Made by a program: the position numbers and the translations under genes
Notes under the pieces: generated by a model
What the model was told of the DNA's origin: nothing
Database searches by the model: none
Seen by the model: only the letters and a program-made list of their open reading frames with translations
Shown: in pieces, positions 56,406 to 64,000 of the stretch
How the letters are laid out: every line of letters starts with the position of its first letter
Position numbering within the stretch: position 1 is the stretch's first letter
Origin: Rhodocollybia butyracea
Lineage: Eukaryota; Basidiomycota; Agaricomycetes; Agaricales; Omphalotaceae
Assembly: GCA_015501585.1 (NCBI GenBank)
Contig: JADNRY010000127.1
Location: 62,001-126,000, forward strand
Length of the DNA: 64,000 nucleotides
Direction: 5' to 3'

Positions 56406-57023
56406 TTGTTGGCCAGATAAACAAACAACCTCACTCAGTTTACTCAGGATCCTGGAGTAGGGCATTGGAACACCCTCGTTCATCTTTGCTGATATATCAT
56501 TGGGACTAAGGGAAAGGGGATTGTATTCAGGAAGTCAGAAATGGGTCTTATGCCAAAGACATATTGCAACACCAATCACGTGGCTTGCACTGACACTCAA
56601 TGCTCTGTCACCGGAGTTCACCATGCTAGCTGGAAGGCCAGTTCTCTGGATGTCAAAGAGGCAGGACATAGTCGCACTTTCTACAACAGAATCCAAGTAC
56701 ATTGCCTATGGGAAAGGGATGCAACAGGCTAAGTGGATCCATAATTTTATAACAGAAATTGGAAATACTTCATCTCTACCATCTCAGCTATTCATGGACA
56801 ACAAGAGTGCCATTGCCATTTCTGAAAATCTGAAGTTCCATCAAAACATATCAATATTTGATTTCATTTCCTCAGGGATCTTGTTGAAGCTGGGGAGATA
56901 AAGATAAATTATGTTCCTTCTGAGGAAAATCTGGCAGACATCCTCACTAAGCCGTTGGGTACTATGCTTCACAGGTGTATCGTCGAACTTATGGGTATGA
57001 GGGATGGCAATGAGCGGGACTAG
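56403..57023 (+). pseudogene. Ty1/copia RNase H end, frameshifted
   Basis: Pieces in order are 'DVVGQINNLTQFTQDPGVGHW' (56402; landmark), 'ACTDTQCSVTG' (56585), 'GRPVLWMSKRQDIVALSTTES' with 'YIAYGKGMQQAKWI' (56634-56745), 'FMDNKSAIAISEN', 'INYVPSEENLADILTKPLG' (about 56906-56960), and a stop at 57021-57023. This is the C-terminal RNase H of a copia polyprotein, with the characteristic KRQ..VALSTTE(S/A)E(Y/K) and ADxLTKPL motifs. At least two frameshifts separate the pieces. RT and integrase are absent to the left, where the TTGAC array intervenes. Confidence 0.8.
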
Positions 57024-57028
57024 GGGAG

Positions 57029-57605
57029 TGTTGAAGGAAGTACTTTGGGCCTGGGAGTCCCGCCCCCTGCCTTTCTACTTCCAGAGTAGGTCAGACGTGT
57101 TTCGTATCTTATTTTGTTTATCCTCCTATGGGGTCATTGATTCCCCCTCTCTCTTACTTATTTATCCTTCCTTTTTGTTTATCCGAGTGCCTAGCTATGG
57201 CTTGGCAGTTTCATCTGCAAACTGGTTTTGATCAAAGCAGTTGTATTCAGTTGCTATTCAGTCCAGAGCATCTCAGAGCAAGGTACTCGCTGTAGAGCAC
57301 TCTGAGTGCTCTGGGTTGCTTTGACAGCTTTGACAGCTTTGGAGCGCTCCAGAGTGCTCCAGAGCAGCCAAGCTCATCCAGGTTTTGCAGATGTTTGAGT
57401 ACTTAGTTATATACAGGATCTATTGTCCTTTCTCCCTCAGTCGTTTGTACACTTCTAAGGGTGAGTTTATACTTTATTTATATTGTTGTGAAGCCTATAC
57501 TTACGCTATTATGTAGCTTATACTTATACATGTTTCACAGTTACTTACAGCTTCAATACAAGTTGTTCATACACTTCTGAGGCTTATACTTATACATGTT
57601 TCACA
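57029..57605 (+). repeat. Probable copia LTR next to the RNase H end
   Basis: It starts TGTTGAAGG right after a purine-rich tract (57012-57028), six bases after the RNase H stop, as in copia elements. The end is placed at 'catgtttcaca' (57605), though the same 12 nt also end at 57539. 'gagcgctccagagtgctcc'-type repeats lie at 57280-57365. There is no 5' LTR partner in the window. Confidence 0.55.
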
Positions 57606-58474
57606 AGCTTGTTGTAAGAGATGAGGTCAATGAGGCCTCAAGAAGATGGCAGTAAAGTAGGTAAAGCTCGCTCTGGACAATGTTACAGTGATGTGAGCAC
57701 CTGAGCGTCGATCCAAAAATATCACAAAAAGGTAATTCATTTGCGATTAGTACAGACTCGTACATCGCTAGAATAGCCTACAGAAGCCTACAGACAGCTA
57801 CAGACAGACTCGGGGTGAAATAGCTTGACTTGGAAATAAAGACTGTCCGAGCCTGACTCGGACGACTCGTACTTTCCATTTCCCGGACGCTCTCATGGTA
57901 ACAATAACGCAGGACCTGTCACGTCGCCTAATTACCGTTACATAATGCTGAAATTTGACCCCGTCGCCTAACTTCTGACCGTTACATTGAAAAATAGCGC
58001 AAAAGATGCAAAAAAATCCTCGACTGTCACCTATGTAATGGTCGAACTGTTGTCTGTTGCCAAACTTCAGACCGTTACGTGCACGTGACTGTCGCCTCTG
58101 TACACAGAAGTACAAGAAGTAAGTATACTGGATTAAGAAGGAGTACACTCAACAATCAGAACCCCCTGGGGGGTACATTGAAACATGTATCATCCAATCC
58201 AGAAGCTGAACTGCGGGGGGCGGAACTCTTTGGTACCAAGTTCCCCCTTCGACAGAACAGATAGCAGCATCAAATTCCGCCTGATTGTTGGCACCCATTA
58301 CCGCACACCAAACGACATTGATCCCACAATATCTCCTGATCAAGATTATCTCGCTGCTGCTGTTTGAGACAGTGGTTGAAGTGAAGAACAATGTGAATCC
58401 ATGCTACCAAATCTTTGGTTCAACCACTGATGCGCCGCCCTCAATTTACGCTAAATCTGGATAAGGACTGGGGG
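57606..58474. other. No gene seen
   Basis: Two minus-strand frames (57798-58148, 116 codons; 58149-58391, 80 codons) have no recognised motif. Repeated 'ccgttac' and 'ctgtcgcc(t)' motifs occur at 57920-58095. Confidence 0.35.
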
Positions 58475-59427
58475 TTTGAGGCCCCAGTGAAAATCTCCTC
58501 AGTTCGTGTTGGTTGAGATTGAGTGAGATTTGATGAAATCGTGTGAGATCGGGTGACATTGGTTCTCTACCCAACCCACTGATACAGACTGTATCTGTTG
58601 GTCTTGAATTATATTGGTTGAAACGTCCAAGTTCTGCGGAGTTCTGACCTGTTCTGACGGTTCTCAAAGTTTTTACCCTGCAGAAGATTCTCTCACATAT
58701 GTCAAGAGAACGCCGCGCGCATAAATATATTTCATGCAAGTTGAAACATTAAAACATTAAAGTATTTCTCTTATGTACCTCCACGGTTGCCTCCTCTAAG
58801 TATCCTTTGCCTCTGCACTCCATCCAAAGGTCTCGAAGGTTATGGCGGACAAAAGATATGATTTAGGTGTGTCCGCTTTTTTTCTTTCATTTAATTACTC
58901 TAATACTTACACCGCATGGATACATTCATAACCAGTCCCTCAAACTCTGACTCTCCTGAGAGAGTACATAGTAGCGTAGCTTATGTTTCTTCTCATTCAT
59001 ACGTCTATAACAAACCTAACTTTGGCTCCAACAATAGCGTCGACGATCTCTATGCCACTTCCTTGCATCTACCTCAGATAACACATGTTAATGTCCAATT
59101 ATAGGTACGACTTTTCATTTCTCTAATTTTTCTAGACTTTTGTTCATGCGTTGTGGAGGTACTTCATTTGCGTTGACGTTGACACGTCATTTGCTTGACA
59201 TTGGTGGTATGAATTGTGAGTCCACGCTGTCCAAAGTTAATAGATGCTTAAACAACATGAACCGATCCTGATCAACATGAGCCAAAAAGATTGGTTGAAG
59301 TCCCAGTTTTCGAAGCAGATTGGTTCTATTTGATTGCAAGTAAATATACCTGTCATTGAATGACAGTTCTCAATCTTACCGGATTTCAACCAATCTCAAT
59401 TGACGCGATTTTCACTGGGTTTGAGGC
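58475..59427. mobile_element. MITE-like DNA element, 13-bp TIRs, 8-bp target duplication
   Basis: CCCAGTGAAAATC (58483-58495) is exactly inverted at 59407-59419, and TTTGAGGC flanks both ends (58475-58482 and 59420-59427). The 937-bp body has subterminal 'ggttgaga' and 'tgagatt' motifs in inverted orientation at the two ends, and only a 62-codon open frame (58916-59104). An 8-bp duplication is what hAT-like and some other superfamilies make. No transposase, so it is non-autonomous. Confidence 0.8.
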
Positions 59428-60130
59428 CTAATTTACGCTAATTCTGGACTGGGAAATCGCAAAAATCGCCCCCTGATTTAAGCTAATTTGGGGCAGGTTT
59501 GGGGGGAGCCTCTGTTACCTCGCTTGTTCTTGACCTTCATCATTGCTGTTCACGGACCTTAGTGTGTCATGCTCGTAGCTAGATTCGCCAGAAAAAAAGT
59601 GCTGCAAGGCAGACTCTCACACATCTAATCAACCCATTCAAAATTCGGCAAATATCTGGGTAGTCCTTTTTGTTTGTAAGTCATTTGAGCTCTTGCAAGT
59701 ATGTAACTTCTTACCTTATCCTATAGAACTTGAGCGGGGCCGACTCTGATAACCATGCCAAGCATGTGTCTCTGAGAAGAAGTGTGGTCTGCCAAATACA
59801 ATGGTAAGTACATCCAGGCACAGGTACTTCTCGGACCATGATTAATCGATTAAAAGTACTATTTGTTTTCCTTCGTAGGGCTCACACGCTGAGCGGTGTA
59901 CTTATCGGGTTTATCGGAACCGGGCAGAAATGAAAACTTCCTTGTTTCATGTTGAAATACGAGGACGATGGTACTTTGTCTTCCTCACACGCCCAAGCGG
60001 TTTACTTATCGGGTTTGTCGGAACCAGGCAGAAATGAAAACTTCCTTGCCTTGGAAAACCTCCGAAGAAAAGTTTAGATGACGAATCAGATCTGTCGTAA
60101 ATCACCCATGTGAGCGCTACTGGTCAGGCG
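59428..60130. other. Intergenic DNA upstream of the laccase
   Basis: Contains the duplication described at 59882-60050. No gene is seen in the rest. Confidence 0.4.
59882..60050. repeat. Tandem duplication of about 103 bp
   Basis: 'cacacgc', 'tacttatcgggttt' and 'ggcagaaatgaaaacttcc' recur in order at about 59882-59943 and 59985-60050. 'catgttgaaatacga' + 'gatggtact' at 59949 recurs at 60199. Confidence 0.75.
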
Positions 60131-60607
60131 CTAGTACCACTCTGGCCCGGCAGATAGTATCTTTTTGTGAGAGACGTCTCCTGTTTTCCAGATAAATGTC
60201 ATGTTGAAATACGAAGATGATGGTACTCTGATGGTACTTAGGAAGAAAGGATGGAAGAATTCATTACAAGGCATGTTCAAGTAATACTGAACCCCGGAAC
60301 CGATGGGGGAGGAGTGACCACCTGTTTTGTCAATGACTAGGAACGGTGTGAATCGAAAGCCGCAGAACGACATAATCTTTCGGGCCTGCAAAACTCATTC
60401 AACCGGAGATTTGTCGCTTTAGAATTTTTGAGTGGAGGAGAGTTGATGCACACACTCGTCGGATCCGAAACGGTGAAAAAACAGTACTGTTGTGATTGGC
60501 CTGAGAGGTGCCGAATCCGGAAGAGTGAATAGATATCTTCTTGGCTCGTTGTTTGCCAAGTCTTTACGTTGATACGGTGCGTCGCTCTTGTTCATCAAAA
60601 TTCTCAT
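60131..60607 (-). CDS. Possible short gene divergent from the laccase
   Basis: Two minus-strand frames (60607-60419, 62 codons; 60391-60131, 86 codons) lie end to end. The second begins after an acceptor-like 'tttgcag', so a two-exon reading is conceivable, but the donor is unclear and no motif is recognised ('FCGFRFTPFLVIDKTGG', 'FNMTFIWKTGD'). Confidence 0.2.
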
Positions 60608-60829
60608 AGATGCATTCGTGAAACTGCTCTTAACATATTTTTTGTAGGAGGCGACAGGAACAAGCTAATTTGCGACCAATCACTTGAAGCAAAACAGTAA
60701 GAATAGGTAACCCACCGTGCTCGCATTTTTCTCTCGTTCTGTTTTATCACACTCTTACTTTGTTGGTACCTCTAGCAGACTAATGTGCTTTCCTCATGTC
60801 CAGATTGTGAATGTGTACTTGGAAAAGAA

Positions 60830-60836
60830 TATTTAA
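60830..60836 (+). promoter_or_regulatory. TATA-like box of the laccase gene
   Basis: TATTTAA lies 68 bp before the ATG, with a pyrimidine-rich leader between them ('cagcaatcttcctctcgg'). The spacing fits a fungal TATA element. Confidence 0.5.
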
Positions 60837-60903
60837 GCCGTCCCATTTCTCGAGAGACAGCAGCAATCTTCCTCTCGGTTTTTGCACGGTCTCTAGTCCT
60901 ACA

Positions 60904-63869
60904 ATGCTTAGTACCGCACATATCCTGTTCGCACTCTTCGGTGGGGCATTCGCAGCTCCCCCCGTCTTCCCCGCTGTCACAGACTTGCACATCCGCAACG
61001 TGTTTGCTGCGCCTGACGGTTTCAATCGCTCTTTCGTTACCGCTGAAGGTGTTCTGCCAGGCCCTACCATCACCGGTAACAAGGTATGCTCAAGCCCATG
61101 CACGTCTATCAGAGAATACCCTAATGCAATAAATTTTGGCAGGGCGACACTTTCCGGATTAATTTGATTAATGAACTCAATAACGACACCATGCTGAAGA
61201 GTGTCTCTATCGTGTGTATACATTGTATTCGGTTATATTTCTTTAACGCTTCATCCGTGTAGCATTGGCACGGAATCTTCCAGGAGCATTCCAACTGGGC
61301 CGACGGGTATGTGAATTCTGATACCATGTTTCACTTTCTTACTGATGGTTTTCCGTAGACCGTATGTAATAAGCCATAGTAGTGTTATCTTTCTGCTTAC
61401 ATCTCGAAACCTAAAGTGCATTCATAAACCAATGCCCGATCGCAGCCAATAACTCGTTTTTGTACGAATTCACTGTTCCTGATCAAGCTGGCACTTTCTG
61501 GGTGCGCTTTACTAGCTTCTCCTCTCCATTCTCAGATTCTGAAATTTGACGATGCTTCAGTATCATTCGCATCTAGGTAAATCTATTCTACGCCATTTAT
61601 ATCTCAACTTAAGCAACTTTCTTGGTAGCTACTCAATATTGTGACCAGTTGAATGGGGCACTTGTCATTAAGGATCCGAAAGATCCCTTAGGTCATCTCT
61701 ACGATATCGATGACGGTCAGTATTGCTTTCATCTTCTAAAAAGCGGTGTTTCTCAATTTCCTTCAGGTAGCACTGTTTTGCACGTTGCGCCATTGTATGT
61801 CTGTTCCTTGCATTTTGCACTTCGCTTTGATTAAATTCCTTTGCAGGTATCGTAAGGATTATTTCTTCCTTATATATAGTCCAGGATACTCTCTTATAAG
61901 CTTCGCTTGTAGACCAAGTTGCCCCGAGAATTGTCGCTGGTTCTGCGTGAGTGCTCATCCAAATCTGTATCTGACGATCCGCTTAACTTAATACTTGTTC
62001 CAGGGGTGTGGATGCGGGACTCATCAATGGTTTAGGTAGGACCTTCTCTTTGACCGTAAAAATACACTCAATATTTTCAAGGTCGAAACTGGGCAAACCC
62101 GACCGATAGTCCCTTGAGCGTTATCAATGTTGAAAAAGGCCTACGGTGAGGCGCAAACAATTTTATGGCTTTTTTCAGCACTGAATACCCTTGAATTCAA
62201 GTTATCGCTTCCGTTTCATACACAGCGGTTGTGATCAGCCCTTCAACCTCTCGATTGATTTCCACAACTTCCTTGTAAGCAGGATTCTTCCTGGAGTTGG
62301 ACAAAGACGCTAATGGATTTTAAAGGTTATCGAAGCGGATGGAATTGAACACGAACCCGTTGTGGCAGATTCAATTCAGATCTTCGTTTCTCAACGATAC
62401 TCTTTCGTCGTGAGTCCCACATTGCATTCGACATAGTCAAGACCATATTTGACGCTATTCACTATTCCAGCTTACTGCCAACCAGTCCGTCGATAACTAT
62501 TGTTCGTATATTTCCGGTTCCTTTGGTCTACCTAAACTTATCGCTCAATATGGTAGGGATTAAATCCAATGACGCTGGTAACTCTGGAGTGCATGGATTT
62601 GACAATGGAGTCAACAGTGCTATCCTTCGGTATAAAGGTGCACCTGAAGCCGAGCCCACGAAGAACCAGACAGATATATATCAGAACATGTTGCTTGAAA
62701 CCAGCCTCCATGTACGACTTAAATCTCAACATTCATAGATATTAACTGACATCAATTACAGCCCCTTACAAACCCCAAAGCAGTAAGTATTGCCGGAATT
62801 AGTAGTTTATTACCCTGAGTGACTGTCACCACTTATAGCCTGGCGCACCTACCATAGATGGCGCAGACCTCAACTTCAACTTGAATTTGCTCTGGGTAAG
62901 TAAATTCTGGAACAACTTGTTTGGCGCCTTGCCTCACATTTTTTGCAGACTATCGGGGACATGGATACCACTAACACCCTGGGAAACTTCTTCTTTATCA
63001 ACGGTGTTCGATTCATCCCCCCTACTGTCCCAGTCTTGCTTCAAATTATCAGTGGCGCGCGATCAGCAAGTACGAACCCCCCTTGTCTCTAATCTTCATA
63101 TATGCTCAAGCTCTCGAGTACAGGCGAACTCCTTCCCACCGGATCAGTCTACACGTTGCCTTTGAACAAGACAATTCAAATTACTTTCAACACAACGCAA
63201 GTAGCTGCACACGGAGGACCGGTTAGTAAAATTAAAACTCTTGTGCTTTCATATGCTGATGAGAATTCTAGCATCCATTCCATCTTCACGGAGTATGTCG
63301 TTCAATTTCTACACATTCATTTTTGTGCTCACCCTATATAGCATGCCTTTTCCGTGATTCGTTCTGCTGGAAGCGACGTATACAACTTTGAGAACCCTAT
63401 ACAAAGAGATGCTGTCAGTACGGGTGGTGCGGACGACAATGTCACAATTCGGTTCTTCACTGATAACGCCGGTCCTTGTGAGTTCAGGTTATGTCCCTTA
63501 TCTTGTCACCGCCAGCTGATCGATGGACTTCAAACCAGGGTTCTTGCACTGGTAAGTCAAATTACTCCTCGGCATTAAAAACGCAAGTGAAAACTTCCCT
63601 GTAGCCACATCGACTGGCATCTGGAAGCGTGAGTTGATCAACGTCCAAGTTATTGCTACTGCTTACACTGTTATCATAGCGGTTTTGCAATTGTGTTCGC
63701 TGAGGGCCCGGCGGAGACTCCCGCCAGAAACCCCACCCCAGGTACGATCTGGTAATTCTATACGGCAGGGATACTAACATTTTGAACAGAGGATTGGGAC
63801 CAACTCTGCCCCATCTACGACGCGCTGACTCCGGAACAGATCGGTGCTGTAGGAAGACCCAGCACTTAA
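60904..63869 (+). CDS. Laccase (multicopper oxidase), about 26 exons, 540 aa
   Basis: Laccase oxidises phenols while reducing O2 to water, and is secreted. All four copper motifs are present: HWHGIFQ (61263), '[19 protein letters not shown]' (61490-61655), HPFHLHG|HAFSV (63272-63356), and '[21 protein letters not shown]' (63472-63700). The residue after EAG is Phe, so the T1 copper lacks an axial Met. The signal peptide is '[11 protein letters not shown]'. Exons: 60904-61083, 61143-61211, 61263-61306, 61359-61361, 61417-61501, 61561-61576, 61629-61715, 61767-61794, 61847-61851, 61913-61946, 62004-62035, 62082-62145, 62202-62274, 62326-62409, 62471-62501, 62557-62711, 62762-62782, 62839-62895, 62949-63069, 63124-63221, 63272-63292, 63342-63477, 63540-63552, 63605-63628, 63680-63741, 63790-63869. 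Lengths total 1623, a multiple of three, and every junction restores family sequence. No lesion is seen. Confidence 0.93.
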
Positions 63870-64000
63870 GGGCAGATACAAATATTGAGGTCGTGATGTG
63901 GATCATCTTCTGTATCAGTGGCTCCTTCTCCTCCATTTATCTCCATCTTTTAATCCCTTCTTTCTCTCGTATGTTCTGTAGTAAATACCTAGGCGCGCGT

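Noticed and set aside
62146..62225. Laccase intron 12 ending at 62225 (exon starting CGGTTGTG)
   Set aside because: It keeps the frame but loses 'YRFRFIHS', which matches the conserved YRFR segment of laccases; the acceptor at 62201 restores it.
36..64000. tRNA or rRNA genes
   Set aside because: I scanned for T-arm-like GGTTCGA patterns and CCA ends; the only tRNA-like sequence (50509-50536) is the retroelement primer-binding site.

Overview
The window reads as nuclear DNA of a mushroom-forming basidiomycete (Agaricomycetes). The evidence is many very short GT-AG introns (about 42-65 nt), a multi-exon laccase, a FunK1-type kinase, a DUF6593-type gene, a signal-peptide/single-TM protein of a family common in these fungi, and an NB-ARC/TPR NLR-like gene. 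There are no operons and no RNA gene that I can recognise. 

Layout. 0-2.0 kb: tandemly duplicated, degenerate minus-strand gene copies. 2.7-7.1 kb: a damaged FunK1 kinase gene and two oppositely oriented pieces of an aminoglycoside-phosphotransferase-like kinase. 7.5-8.2 kb: a small single-exon gene. 11.7-15.6 kb: an 11-exon SNF2-like helicase gene that lacks the P-loop segment. 15.9-17.1 kb: a secreted/one-TM protein gene (minus). 17.4-38.3 kb: a repeat-rich block in which a minus-strand gene family of unknown function and plus-strand DUF6593 genes recur in decayed, segmentally duplicated copies; one DUF6593 copy (31.86-32.59 kb) is intact. An NLR-like gene (23.3-26.7 kb, minus) sits inside this block. 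38.7-40.7 kb: a Pro/Tyr-rich small ORF and a frameshifted gene cut by a solo LTR. 

40.7-57.6 kb is mostly transposons: a solo LTR, a LINE/gag-like remnant, and two inverted arrays of a TTGAC-rich repeat whose outer 76 nt match at 72 positions (43.1 and 56.4 kb). Between the arrays lie a 6.8-kb non-autonomous LTR element (LARD-like, minus orientation, with LTR pair, PBS, PPT and 4-bp target duplication) carrying a nested solo LTR, an F-box-like ORF and a 159-bp tandem repeat. A Ty1/copia RNase H end and LTR follow. 58.5-59.4 kb: a MITE-like element with 13-bp TIRs and an 8-bp target duplication. 60.9-63.9 kb: a complete laccase gene of about 26 exons, some only 3, 5, 13 and 16 nt long, with all four copper-binding motifs. 

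Most of the apparently active genes stand alone. The recurring theme is lineage-expanded accessory families (FunK1, NLR, SNF2-like, DUF6593) decaying among transposons. Several apparent frameshifts are single-base indels. The two LTRs of the LARD also differ almost only by single-base indels, so some lesions could be assembly errors rather than biology.
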